64,000 nt of DNA from contig CP092882.1 in assembly GCA_030710605.1 (NCBI GenBank), positions 17,480,316 through 17,544,315 of the forward strand, read 5' to 3'. The translations under genes and the position numbers were made by a program. Under the pieces are notes generated by a model. That model had not been told where the DNA came from. It saw only the letters and a list, made by a program, of their open reading frames with translations, and ran no database searches. How positions within the stretch are numbered: the first letter of the stretch is position 1; each line of letters starts with the position of its first letter. Below are positions 49,736 to 61,062 of the stretch, one piece after another. Source of the DNA: Cordylochernes scorpioides. Its lineage: Eukaryota; Arthropoda; Arachnida; Pseudoscorpiones; Chernetidae.

Positions 49736-50407
49736 AATATAATAGAGAAGGCAGTTACCTCATGTGTTATATTTTGCAGCTCTTTGTTTTGGGTTATGGG
49801 AATAATAAATGATGTCCTCACATCTTGACTCTTTTTTTTTCTGTGAACAGTATTTTTTTTTGTTTGTCATTTGCCCACATCTTATATTATGTCGTGCAGG
49901 CCAAAGTGTTATAACTTCTCCAATAACACTGGTATACACAATTTTAACCCTTATGTTTAGTTTATCGCTTTTCGCTCATTAGAAGAAATAGCATAAGGAA
50001 TATTCTCTGTATCCCCCCAACTTTAGAAATTTTGCGCCAAAAAATAATACAAAATGATTTTGCTACCACGTTTTTCAACGCAAAAGGTCGATTTAAAAAT
50101 GTTTTTTTTTGAGGGGATACATTTTCAAAATTATGTACAGTATAATAAACAATGATAACATTTGACAAACCCATAGGATATTTGGAATAAAGTTCGACAA
50201 ATATATTTTGTCACTCCCCTCTATATTTCATCTTTGGATCATGACAAATATCCAGTTAAATAGTCAAGTGTCGCCAATTAGTCAAGAAACTATACATTCC
50301 TTATAGCACGAAATCCTATTAGTAGTGCCATCATAATTTTTGGTACTATATTAACATTTCAAAAATCGTGTATTGATATCAGTAGTTATTTTCAAACATT
50401 CAATCTA

Positions 50408-50836
50408 TTTCTCAAAACTCCATCTAAAATATAAATATTTTTGCTACATGTTTTAATTTGCATATACCTATTTTACATATCTCAGATTGTATTTAAAAAT
50501 CGTTAACCATTTCTTCTAACTTTTGGCGAAATGGTGTTTTATTAATTTATCATTTAATATTATTACGGTTCTTTCCTGGTAATTAAAAAAGAAAAATACG
50601 TGTCGTTCAGTTAGATTTTTCAATTTATCAAATAATTTGGCCGCTGAATCTCTGATTCTGGTAGAGCGCCATCTAGCGAATAAAGTTGTAATTAAAATCA
50701 ATTTCGAATTTTTTAATATTTGCCATAAAAAATCCCATTGCATCCTGAACACAATGGTGTTTACCGCATTGCTCTAGCGCAAATATTCGCGGAGTTATTA
50801 ATTTTTAAAGTTGTGCGGGACTTTTGGATCACCCTG
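50408..50836 (-). repeat. Right terminal inverted repeat of mariner M
   Basis: Inverse of 34381-34810, ending GGATCACCCTG next to TA (50837-50838). The family-H end TGTCTTTTTATT follows directly. Confidence 0.85.
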
Positions 50837-50851
50837 TATGTCTTTTTATTA

Positions 50852-51838
50852 AAAAATTCTATTTATATCTACATAATTATAATTAATGCAAAACATACTA
50901 CTCTAAAAAAAAGTTGAAACTTTTGAAAACCAATTCGAGCGAAAAACCATTTCCGTATAAATACCCTTATCAAAAAAGATATCAAGATAGTAAACAATAC
51001 TATCAACATAATCTAAGAGAGACATCTTGGCTCAAAACAACATTTGTACCAACTCAGATGTAAAATTATTTGCCTGGCTCAGAAAAACTTTTCCAATATC
51101 AAGAATCAGACATTTTTTCAGCGCCAATAAGGTCAATTATAGATGGTTGAAAAACATAGTCAGTAGTCCAAAATCAAGCTAATGGTATTTTTCATAGCAT
51201 CTACCAACGCTAATATATTTTTTTATTTATTCCACATTGGGTTGGTTACGAAGCTTTCAACAATGAGGTTTATTTTTAATCATTCATCTATTGAGTTCTT
51301 CTAGCCAATCATTTCACTTCAATCAAGGATTTTATGTATTCTTTATTTCAATGATTCACGAAAATATTAAGAACTATGGCCGCAAATGCTCAATTTTCAT
51401 CAAAAATCTTTGAGAAGAAGATATCACTGACAAAATATATCTAGAATGAAGAAATTAATCAATGCATTTCACAGTATAAAACTCAAAGAAACCTTATGTA
51501 CTCATTCATGCTATTTATTTGCTTGCAAAAACTTCATCATCTTTGAAGCCATCAGCTTTTTTTTTTTGTTAGATTGAGATTCAATCGCAAATTAAAAATG
51601 ATTATCCTTTATAAAAGAGAATTCTTTAAGAAAGATATTCAAATTCAATCAATCAACACTCTCTCTACAGTTGACTACAACTTGCTTTTAACTTTGACAA
51701 TAAGTGAATCAACTACAATTTCAAGACTTCAATGATTTTTATCTTCGAAAATATTATAAAAAAAAATTCATTTATATTTGACTCTATATAAATGTCACCT
51801 TCAAGAAATTCTCGCGCAACCATTTAAGACCTCGATGA
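50852..51838. other. AT-rich DNA, nothing recognised
   Basis: No reading frame, RNA or clear repeat structure seen. Confidence 0.45.
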
Positions 51839-51853
51839 ACAAGAATGAAATTA

Positions 51854-52119
51854 ACACAAAGCAATAACGCGCCATCTATACGTATAAAATTAAAGGATTT
51901 AAAAGCACGAATGTTTCTTTTATACATAATACAAACTTCTACTGCCCTTACTGCGATGAAAAAATATATTGGAAGGGCTTGGCTCATCAGTGGTGAACCC
52001 TCCCAGCGGTTTCGCCAATTTAATCCACCTGACCGCTTCTTTTTCATCGCAGTAAGGGCAGTAGAAGTTTGTATTATGTATAAAAGAAACATTCGTGCTT
52101 TTAAATCCTTTCATTTTAT
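51854..52119 (-). mobile_element. Family E foldback with 13-bp target duplication
   Basis: AAGAATGAAATTA is present at 51841-51853 and 52120-52132. Inverted arms (TTCTACTGCCCTTACTGCGA at 51937 and the inverse at 52047) flank a shortened core. The core keeps the minus-strand hammerhead-like motif 51979-52037. This copy lacks most of the interior of the 37293-37864 copy, so it is a shorter version of the family. Confidence 0.8.
51979..52037 (-). ncRNA. Hammerhead parts in non-canonical order (family E)
   Basis: Same three strands as at 37679-37737: AGCGGT, C, AGGTG; then TTGGC, GAAA, CCGCT; then CACCA, CTGATGA, GCCAA. Stem II and stem III are perfect. The first stem I pair is lost (A opposite A). 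Confidence 0.45.
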
Positions 52120-52486
52120 AAGAATGAAATTATTCAGATGAGCATAATTTTTCAGACAAGGAATTCGAAAATTGCCTGAAAGGTGGTCCGAGTGTATAGC
52201 TAATCAGGGCAATTACTTTGAATAAAAAATCTTTTGTTGTATGGAATTGGCGAACTTTTGAATTCACTGAAAATTTTCCGCGTTTCATACTAATAGACCT
52301 GGTATCCTCTTAGTAGTCAAAAATATTCAGAAAGGTTTATAAAGAATATTATTCATTTTATGTTCATATTAATCATGAAACTAATATTCTGTATTAACCA
52401 ATACGATATTGTCTTTATTTCAACATTCGAATTGTGAGAGAATATATTTCAATCAATTATTTTATCATAATCTTGATTATATATGA

Positions 52487-53012
52487 GACTAGCCGAATGA
52501 CCCGGGCAACGCCCTGGTTTTACCCTATTAAATGTACCCTATTCAAATACTATTCGTTACAATTATAAATTGGCACCGTGGATGTCACTTTTGTGAAACG
52601 TCCCGCTCCAAACTTTGTGTCTGAGAAGCGATATTTTTATAGAAAGATGATCTGGCTTTTGTTTTCTGCTCGAATGAATGTTTTTCTGTTAGAATTTTGT
52701 TCCTGTATACAAAATAATGAACTGGTTTCACCCGTGGTCTCTGCTTTTTGGAATTTTTTCCGATATAATTTTGTATCTGATAATCAAACATGATACAGCA
52801 ATATCGTCATCATCATTTTCTGACTAAAAATATATAGTTTTAATAATTGATTTATATATTTTTTAAAATAGCCTATCGTCTTCCCCGTATTCTTTTACCT
52901 ATGTATGGAAATTTTGGTTTTAATTAGTGAACTATTGCGAATTTGTATACCGGACATACAGACAGACAAACAGACAAACATACAAACATTCATTTTTATA
53001 TATATTGAGAAG
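52487..53012 (+). repeat. Family R repeat, full copy
   Basis: Runs from ACTAGCCGAATGACCCGGGC (head with hairpin-forming GCAACGCCC) to a CAGACAAACAGACAAACATA tract and TTCATTTTTATATATATTG. It matches 36788-37292 at nearly every position. No protein is encoded. The class is not known to me; terminal inverted repeats are lacking. Confidence 0.75.
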
Positions 53013-53397
53013 AGATATAGAGAGAAAAAAAAGGTGAAATTGATGATTCAATGACTTAATGATTCAGCATCCCATATGGACGAATTCTTTTGTTAACCTT
53101 ATATCTGTTCATACGCAATGACATCTGTGGACAACAAATGTTGGCAATTCCTTTTGCTTATATCGAATATGCTTATGCGTCATTACAACGCTTACGTTAT
53201 GGAATTGGAACTTTGATAAAAGGCCAAGCAAATCCACAAACTACCAATACAAGGTGTGTTTTATGATAAAAGTATACCTTATTGAAACAACTCAAGTATT
53301 ATTTTCCCTTTAATCTAACCAAAATTAATGGTTCTTCCAGAAATTTGTCAAGAAATCTAATATTGCATTTGCGCACATATAATTTTACTTCAAACAC

Positions 53398-53510
53398 AAG
53401 TTCGGCCAGTTAAAGTTTTATTTTCTCTTTATCTGAACGAAGAGTCTATTTTATAAAGAAATATGAATTCCAGCCAGGCAACCTCTATCTTGAAGACAAG
53501 TTTATATTCA
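53398..53510 (+). repeat. Family G fragment
   Basis: TTCGGCCAGTTAAAGTTTTA, then CTGAACGAAGAGTC (a damaged hammerhead core), then the family-G edge CCAGGCAACCTCTATCTT. No complete ribozyme. Confidence 0.5.
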
Positions 53511-53547
53511 CTCAAATACTTGTTTATTTTGAATATAAAAATGAGAA

Positions 53548-53606
53548 GTTGCGGGGTCGAACCTCGTTTGTCTCTTTATTTCCTCTACATTCAACGCTCT
53601 ACCACA
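53548..53606 (-). tRNA. tRNA-like fragment
   Basis: The minus strand shows TGGTAGAGCGTTG (box A pattern) and GAGGTTCGACCCCGCAAC (box B) about 35 bp apart. An acceptor stem cannot be closed, so it is a tRNA-derived fragment or pseudogene. Confidence 0.35.
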
Positions 53607-53824
53607 TATATATATATGTTATGAATATTTTGTTTTGTTGTTGAAAAAGATAGAGAATTGAAGGTGCAGTCGTAAAAATAGGATAGATAATTATTTACCC
53701 ATCAAGTAGTTGTTCTAAATCTATGGTCAAAAATAAAAGAATAGCCAATGATGAAAATAAAATACATGTTTTTGAAAAATATTTCCATTTTAGATTATAT
53801 AATATATACATATATATTTTTAAA

Positions 53825-54105
53825 AACATCTCCTGATCGTGCAACTAAAAGTTGCTGATGACTTACGCCTCCTATCGGAATAAATATCAACTAATCGTTT
53901 ATTTTTAATTATTACAGAATTGGCCAAATATCCTTTCTTTGATTAATCAAGAAAAGCTAACCACGTACGCGTTTCGGGCTGTTGATCCTTATCAGCGTGG
54001 TGCAAGCTGTACCTCAACAACTAAAAAAGCTGGTCATTCAGGCATCCGGAAAAATCATTAAACAGGTAGTCAAGGCCAGAAGTGCGTGAGGACGCTAAAC
54101 AATGT
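53825..54105 (-). mobile_element. Family F-related foldback fragment with damaged hammerhead
   Basis: Begins like the arm of the 2910-3370 element (GTGCAACTAAAAGTTGCTGA), continues with the inner F arm (AATTGGCCAAATATCC) and a minus-strand hammerhead remnant at 53960-54001. This copy links the two foldback types. Confidence 0.65.
53960..54001 (-). ncRNA. Hammerhead remnant (family F, copy 5)
   Basis: On the minus strand ACCACG is followed by CTGATAA: the conserved G8 is A, with C3 unchanged, and stem II has two broken pairs (GGAT against GCCC). GAAA, stem III and stem I are kept. Expected to be inactive. Confidence 0.7.
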
Positions 54106-54164
54106 TAAAAATTAGTACAAAAGTAAAATTGTACTATTTTACACACATACATACCATTTTATTA

Positions 54165-54547
54165 AAAATAAAAAAGGCATCTCCTGACCACGAGCACATG
54201 TGCTTTTTTGGATGGCAGAGCGCCATCTAGTGGAGCAAAAATAAACTAAACGTTTATTTAGCTTGCTCCGTGATATTTGGCCAACCCAATTTCTTGATTT
54301 ATCGGGAAGCCATTGGGACCAAAAATATTTTTGGTCGCAGTGGTTACAGCCTTCTCCACGCTGACGAGCGCCAACAGCGCGAAACGCGTTCGTGGATGGC
54401 TTTTCTTGATAAATCAAGAAATTGGGTTGGCCAAATATCACGGAGCAAGCTAAATAAACGTTTAGTTTATTTTTGCTCCACTAGATGGCGCTCTGCCATC
54501 CAAAAAAGCACATGTGCTCGTGGTCAGGAGATTTTTTTTTATTTTTA
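54165..54547 (+). mobile_element. Family F foldback, full copy with hammerhead
   Basis: Best full copy. Left arm 54170-54305 and right arm 54403-54547 are almost perfect inverses (AAGGCATCTCCTGACC at the left edge, GGTCAGGAG at the right). The space between them holds GGGACCAAAAATA and the hammerhead. The whole RNA would fold into one long hairpin with the ribozyme at its tip. No protein is encoded. Confidence 0.85.
54355..54396 (+). ncRNA. Hammerhead ribozyme, type I (family F, copy 3)
   Basis: Identical in all 42 positions to copy 2 at 16066-16107. TCCACG and CGTGGA form stem I, CTGACGA is at 54361-54367, stem II at 54368-54380, GAAA at 54381-54384, and the GTT cleavage triplet ends at 54390. 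Intact. Confidence 0.92.
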
Positions 54548-54884
54548 ATATCAACACCTGACCCACTTATCTTTTATTTTTTCTATTGTTTTTTCATACC
54601 ATTTTATATGGTAAAAAGCAGAGACCAAATTACATCAGTGTTATCAAAGAGAGAGGATACCAAACAACTTGTATATCTTCGCATTACTCAATATAAGTTA
54701 GTAAATAGAAGGGTCTCCTAAACCTTAAACAAAAGGCCAGTTTTAAAAATATGTTTTAATAAATACAGAAATTTAACCCATATACAACGGGAAAATGTAA
54801 AGAATAATTCAAACCTTAAAGGTTTTTGCGAGTTGATAGAAATAATGAGTAGTTTCTCTTTAATATATATTTTTGGACAATACA

Positions 54885-54960
54885 CACACACACACACAAA
54901 CCTTTATTAAGACACACAGGTCTTACAGACGATTCTTCTTGGGGTTACAAGACGGAGAAA
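54885..54960 (-). mobile_element. Possible LINE 3' end with hairpin
   Basis: After a CA run, plus-strand CCTTTATTAAGAC, ACACAG, GTCTTA gives a six-pair hairpin next to TTTATT, the same layout as the LINE ends at 8793, 13501 and 63021. No coding sequence adjoins, so the call is tentative. Confidence 0.3.
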
Positions 54961-55397
54961 CCCATGAAAGTGGGAAATATACAAAGGGGTAAAATTGGAG
55001 AAAGATTATATACACATGGTAAATATATACAGATTATTATTTGAATAATCCTATTAAAAAAATAAGAATATGGATTTGGAAAAAAAAAATTTTTTTTTTT
55101 TTTGGAAATATGGGTGGGAGAAGTGGAGAGTGAAAAGAGGAAAGAAAACAGGTATTTACATATGGAACATACATATAATGGAACAAGTCAATTTAAGCTC
55201 TTCTGCTCACACAGCACAGGTGGACCATGGCTTTTTACAAGAAATCTTTAAGAGATTTTCCAGGAAAATCCGAGTGTTCAGAGTTGTAAGGTAAACACCG
55301 TTTTATGGTGTGAGTTTTTAGACAATATATTTTATTGACACTTTTGGTTAAATTTTACCAAAATCAAAGATAAATTAAACAAAGATAAATGTGATTA

Positions 55398-55563
55398 CAG
55401 TTAAACCTGTCTATAGCGCAACCTCTAAATAGCACCTCCCTCCCTATAGCGCCCGATTTTAAATACGTAGTACGATGCAAAGTGAGCTGTCTATAGCACT
55501 CCCTCTCTATAGCACCCTATTTTGGTGAGTTCCAAGAGGGGGCGTTATAGACAGGTTTAACTG
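55398..55563. mobile_element. Pogo/Tigger-type MITE
   Basis: 166 bp with 22-bp terminal inverted repeats (CAGTTAAACCTGTCTATAGC and inverse, one mismatch) flanked by TA (55396-55397 and 55564-55565). Internal CTATAGCACC words repeat, as in other pogo-type MITEs. No reading frame. Confidence 0.85.
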
Positions 55564-55886
55564 TATTTAAAATTTGGTGATAAAATATCAAAAACAACAG
55601 CTTTATTAGTGTTAAAATAAATGTGTTTCAGCAACCCTGGCAGTACGGAACAAAGGAATGTGTATTAGCCCTAATGTTTACCTTTTAGTGTGTTGTAAAT
55701 AATTCTCTAATTATAATATGTTTGTTTTCCTTTTAAAGATAATAAAATAAGATATTATCTTAATTTGTAGTATATTTATGTGTTAAATAAACTACAAAAT
55801 AACAGATTATGAGACTGAAGTTTAAATAATAACAAAGAAATATCAAGAACGTGTTTTAGTAAGTACAACTTTAAATATATTTTAAA

Positions 55887-56565
55887 ATGAGCGTAATTAA
55901 TTCTAATTTGCCAATTTTGACTGGTACAAATTTCAACAGCTGGAAATTTAGAGTTAAACTTTTGTTAGAAGAAAAACAAATACATCTAACATTAGAAAAG
56001 GAAATTAATGATTTTGTCGATGAAAAAGAACGCGAGTTATTTGCAATTAAAGATGCAAAGGCAAAATCTACGCTTGTTCAATGTTTAACTGATAAACATC
56101 TAGACATAATTAAAGATGCAAAAACGGCTAAAGAAATGATGAAAGCGCTCGAAAATATATTTGAAAGAAAAAGCGTGTTTACAAAACTAACACTAAAAAG
56201 AAAGTTGTTGACTTTAAAATGCAAACATAATGAAAAATTAGAGGACCATTTTCTTAAATTTGATTCTATAATTCGTGAATTGGATAATATAGGTTCCAAA
56301 ATGGATGAATCTGACAAAATATGTCATCTGTTATTGTCATTGAATGAAGAGTATGAAAATGTAATCACAGCAATAGAAACAATAAATACTGAAATCAAAA
56401 TGGAATTTGTAAAGGCAAGATTGCTGGATGAAGAACTCAAAAGGAAAAATAAACAAGGGGAACCTAGGAATGAAGAAATGACATTTGGATCATTCACATT
56501 TACATGTTATAATTGTGGCAAGAAAGGTCACAAGGCTACAGAATGTAGAAGTAAAAATAAAGAGG
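55887..56565 (+). pseudogene. gag: copia-type gag, 5' part of an LTR retrotransposon
   Basis: An open frame starting at ATG 55887 reads LTGTNFNSWKFRVKLLLEEK (copia gag N-terminus), LTLKCKHNEKLEDHFLKFDS and MDESDKICHLLLSLNEEYEN. It has a CCHC zinc knuckle CYNCGKKGHKATEC at about residues 207-220. Similarity to copia ends near 56565; the frame continues by chance to 56669. Just upstream, ATTATGAG at 55805-55812 follows AACA and may be the LTR end and a copia-type primer site. Protease, integrase and RT are absent. The open gag could be a recent truncation or, less likely, a retained gene. Confidence 0.7.
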
Positions 56566-56819
56566 TCTGTTCAATTCTACTTTCAATATCTTCGCATAAT
56601 CTACCTGAATGTAACCATAATTGGATAAATTGGTTGCTGAGGTCAATCCATGTTCCATGTTTGAAATAATTGAGAACAATAGTCTCGGAGTGGTAGCAAA
56701 TCTTTGGATATTTCTGATCAAGAGTAGTCTTCGATATAGAGGTCTGTTCATATTTTGGGAATGACACTCGTTGGGAGGATGGTCGAATATGGGCTTCTTT
56801 CTTATCTCCACTCAACAAT

Positions 56820-57300
56820 CATATCACGGTATCAAGCCTGTAGAACTTGAGATGGTGTCTTCTGGGGGGGGTGATTAGAGCTCATCAAAGGATATTTGAG
56901 ATTCATAATTAAAGGGTGGAGTAGAATGCATCTTCTTTTGTCATTAAGACAGAGAGAACTACTTAGTAGCAGGCCGACTTAGCTCCAATATGAAATGGCC
57001 GCCTCTGACATGAGGAACAGAAGCCATGTGCAGCCGCTCCTAAAATGGAGTACAGATGCTGCTCATCCTGCATCCCTGGATCAGGAGCCCTTACAGCCTT
57101 ACAGGGTACTATCAGCCGGGCTAGCTTAGCCCAGGTTTTTTTTAGCGAGCTAGCCTTGAGGCTATGGGCACTATGAACGACATACTCCGCGATTGACTCC
57201 AAGATTCCACCACCTGTAAAACCCAAGACTTCTTTCCAAGAAGTCGATGTCCCTAACGCTACGACGACAAAGCCCGCTCTTCCAGTACTTTAAGCTACTA
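56820..57300 (-). other. GC-richer segment with an open frame of unknown nature
   Basis: A minus-strand frame of 87 codons (57226-56963) starts MGFTGGGILESIAEYVVHSA and ends FHIGAKSACY. No domain is recognisable. Base composition is richer in G+C than on either side, which may point to a fragment of a coding element. Low confidence. Confidence 0.2.
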
Positions 57301-60280
57301 GGGACCACTTTCAAGACGCTGAGAGAAACCTTGACTGTATGTAAATATGGTTGAATTGTTTTAATTTAAAAAATTGTCCTGTCATATATTTTCATTTTGT
57401 CTTTCCTAATTTTCTACTTGACAAAAAAGTCCCTTTGTTAATCAATAATCACTTAACTAAAAGTAATAAAATGATGCTCAAGAAAGAGGAGTATTTTCTA
57501 AACCAGCAAATCTGTGCTCCATTTAAACCTATGCAGTCACCCCTAAAAAATCCAACTCTTGATATCACATCTAGAATGACTTCAGATCTTGGGAAAGGCC
57601 TCTTAGTTATATTAATTTAAAAAATCATTATTCATAGTTTCTATATATTTTCATTTTATATATATATCTTTTTATTTAAATAGAGAGTGCCCATATCCAA
57701 TATATATCCAATTCAAGTTAATTTACAAAAATAGAATATATTATCAAATACAATTTCTGAATTTTACTGATAGATAGTACGCTTAAAATATGGTCCAGTC
57801 ATTAAAATTAAATGGATTTTTAAAGGATATATACCTTGGAAAAAAATATTTTTGATGGTAGCGAGATAGGGTGAAGAAAAATGTTTGATGTCCAGAGAGA
57901 AGAGAAGAGAAACGCAGGCGAAAAGATCCTGCATATCAATGTCAGCATCAAATAGAAGATGGATGATTCCTTTAAGGTTCACTCATATAATATTATGTCA
58001 ATTTTTATAATTTATGTTACAATAAACAATACATATAGTTATAAATGACTTTGTATTTTATTCCCACACGCACAAATCATATAAATTGAATGAATTGGAT
58101 GAATGAGTTATTTTGAGAGATAGAAATGTATAAATGTGTTTGTTCAATAATATATGTAACACAATAAAAAGATAAAATATATTATATGCGTCTTAAATGT
58201 GGAAATATTCTTCGGGCATAAAAGGATAAAATAAAACTAGCGAAACTTGAGATATTTATAAAAATTAGCAAAATGAAATTGAAAGATATTTATTTCTTTC
58301 GCCATTTAAATTTAGCTTTTGTTATTTATTTTGTGGGCATTATATAAAGTTATATAGCTGAATATATTAGTAAAGTTAAATAATTTAGACGAATTATGTT
58401 GTTAATTTTATTTATTTTATAAATATTTTAGAGGGGGGGGGGGAAGAAAAAAGCACGTTCTCTTATATATATTCTAAATTTATCAAGTATTAATATTTTA
58501 CAAATATTATGATAAGAAATTTATTATATCTAAGAGTTACCTATTTTCAAACTTTTTGTATATACAATGTGTATTGAGCTAAAGTTTTCTTTGATTCAAA
58601 AATAATATTTTATAAAATTTAATTAATACGAATAATCTTAAAATAATCGATAGTTAACGGGAGGCATATTTTTATTTGTTAATAATAACTATTTATTGAA
58701 TTTTTTCTGACAATTTTTTCCCTATATTATTAAAATATGATATTTATGTTGCATCTTCCTCAAAAATAACTACCGGCTACTATTTTAAAACTGAAAAGCG
58801 ACTTTTCCTGTATTTTGTTATTTTTCTAAGCACATTTGAAAAAAAATTGAGTGATAATGACCAGTTTTATTTACGTTTATGAATGAATAGACAAAGCATC
58901 TTAATGATGTTGTTGCTCTTTTAAGCTGGCTACGCTGGGGCGTGGCCATACAAAAATTTGCCGTGGCATAGTACCTAAATATTAGAAATAACAAAAAAAT
59001 TATAAATTTTATTTTTTACAGTAAGTATTTAAACATTTTATTTATTTTTCGAATAAATATTGGATAAGATGACATATACATAGATAGCCAACTTTCTTGT
59101 CAATTATATTATTTTAACATCTATCAAATGTAAAGGCATTCGACCCTTTAAATGTTTTGACAACTTTTAAAAATAATTTTTGCGAAGTGAAGTGCGGAGT
59201 CAAACTTCGACAATGAGCTCTTAAAAGATATCTTTAAAAATAGTTTTAACATAGCGACAATAAGTCGACGCAAAAATCTGTAAGAAAAGAATTTCCAAAT
59301 CGGAATTGTTATCTAATCTTTGTATACAAACATAAAAATCAAACTTGTAAAGACTAAATCAAAAGATCATGAAAACCATATTAATTACTAATAACCAAAG
59401 TAAAACTATGCATTTTAAGAAATAATATTCAACTTGTAATCAACATCCTTATTGAATTATAGTGTACATTCAGTTTTAAAGAAAGCATAATGAATTAACA
59501 CAAAACCTAAAAAATTATAAAATTAAGAAAATATATATGATCATGCCAGTTAAAAATATATAAATAATTATTATCATACTTTTATTGCATAATATGAAAT
59601 CTCTGCAACAGATACATTTGTGATTTATAAAAATGAAACATCCAATATAAGACTATAATTTTATAAAATATTTCAAATTCTTTTGGTATTTATATTATAA
59701 TATTATTCATACACAATAAAATAAAACTAAAGCTATGTAACTTTTTAATCATCTATTTTTTCCCTACATATTAAGTATTTATAATATATGCAAGGGGGAA
59801 TTAAAAAAAATTAATTCAAAATATATTTAACTTAAAAGTAACAGCATCCATATGCCTCCACTATATATAGTAAAAATTTAGGATCATATTTGCATATTAC
59901 ACCCACTTTTTTTTTTTTCCAAAATATATTTTTTTTATGAGCAAAAGATTTTTAAAAAATCTATTTATTAAAATGTTTTCTTACATGAACAAGTTAAAAT
60001 TGATTTGACAAAGCTAGATTAAAGGAGATATTCCCATAATTGATATAAAATAATTATAATATATTGACATTTTAAACAATTTTATTGATTCTTATAATCA
60101 ATTTTTACAGAAAAATTCTGATAAAATTTGAAGGGTAATCACATATAATAAAGCGTATATAATAAAGGGGTAAATAAAATGTAGAGAAATATATACAGTT
60201 GTATATCATTTTGAAAATAAAGTAATCCATATTCAAATCTTTAGGTAATAAAAAGGCATTATTATGGATTTATGGATTAG
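57301..60280. other. AT-rich DNA, no gene supported
   Basis: About 3 kb with very high A+T. It holds a G run at about 58433-58442. A short stretch near 57395-57430 recalls family D. No coding, RNA or element structure is supported. Confidence 0.5.
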
Positions 60281-60284
60281 TTTG

Positions 60285-60416
60285 GCCGCAGCCTTGCAGA
60301 AAATTGACTTAGACCCAGAGCAGCAGCTTTACACACCCAAGATAGTGGATATTGCTGCTGCTGTGATGGAGATGTAATGCAGACATCTGAGACTCTTCTT
60401 TTGGACACAACAACAT
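60285..60416 (+). mobile_element. LINE L 3' tail
   Basis: GCAGCCTTGCAGAAAATTGA, CAGCAGCTTTACACACCC, GATAGTGGATATTGCTGCTG and ATCTGAGACTCTTC, ending GGACACAACAACA. It corresponds to the LINE L end at 34963-35110 (inverse). 5'-truncated. Confidence 0.75.
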
Positions 60417-60682
60417 GGATTGAATAAAAATAGGTTTGAAAAAGAAAGAATAAAATTCAGGTAAAGAGTTTTTTTAATTTGGTTTTTTGCAAGTTTTCAA
60501 GCAAATTTTCTGATCTTTAACTTCTATGACAGAAGTATTTACCCGTTGAAGAACAGAAAATTTGCTTGAAACCTTGTAAAAACCAAAAGAAACTCTTTGC
60601 TTGAATTTTATTGTTTCTTTTTTTCCAATAATTTCTGGATAACTATTGCTCACATAAATAGGTTTATATACAAAATGTGATG

Positions 60683-60766
60683 ATGCCTTTAACAAAGGTT
60701 GGCGTTCAGTCAACCAAAATTTTGGCAAATATTCAATCCAATATATGCCTTTTTATTACCTAAACA
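60683..60766 (+). repeat. Family H foldback half
   Basis: AAAGGTTGGCGTTCAGTCAA, then ATTCAATCCAATATATGCC. The hammerhead-like core is decayed (TTTAACA). Confidence 0.6.
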
Positions 60767-60781
60767 GTTGTATATGTATAT

Positions 60782-61062
60782 AAAATGAAAGGATTTTGAA
60801 GCACGAATGTTTCTTTTATACATAATAACAAACTTCTACTGCCCTTACTGCGATGAAAAAATATATATTGGGAGGGCTTAGCTCATCAGTGGTGAACCCT
60901 CCCAGCGGTTTCGCCAATTTAATCCACCAGATCGCTTCTCAGAGCTCTAATACTGTATTGGACGATTCTGCTTATATACGCAGCACTGAAAGATGGAATC
61001 TCAGAAATGATATTTAAGAAAACTATGGACATAAGCTTATAGGACAGTAGAATTATATTCAA
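60782..61062 (-). mobile_element. Family E copy, one arm and core
   Basis: Arm CTTCTACTGCCCTTACTGCG at 60833, core with the hammerhead-like motif (60879-60936, minus), and CATAAGCTTATAGGACAGTA at the end. Only one arm is present. Confidence 0.65.
60879..60936 (-). ncRNA. Hammerhead parts in non-canonical order (family E)
   Basis: AGCGAT, C, TGGTG; then TTGGC, GAAA, CCGCT; then CACCA, CTGATGA, GCTAA. Stem I is perfect, stem II keeps a G-T pair, and stem III has one mismatch (A opposite C). Core bases are intact. Confidence 0.4.

Larger units (their letters stand above)
34381..50836 (+). mobile_element. Mariner-like transposon M, host of the nest
   Basis: Terminal inverted repeats of about 430 bp (34381-34810 and 50408-50836) start CAGGGTGATCCAAAAGTCCC and are flanked by TA. 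Removing the insert joins 34380 to 50839 and restores a family-H end, which shows that both ends belong to one insertion event. The transposase remnant lies at 48631-49735. The 16.5-kb span is due to nested elements; without LINE L the mariner is about 2.9 kb. A partial relative is at 31633-32660. Confidence 0.92.

Noticed and set aside
53855-53895. GCTGATGACTTACG, a CTGATGA word that could start a hammerhead
   Set aside because: No GAAA follows at a fitting distance and no stem II can be formed.
56528-56818. Minus-strand frames overlapping the end of the copia gag
   Set aside because: They are opposite the gag frame or in non-homologous DNA and show no motif.
57301-60280. Search for host exons in the longest repeat-free stretch
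   Set aside because: No open frame with a recognisable domain or plausible splice pattern was found.
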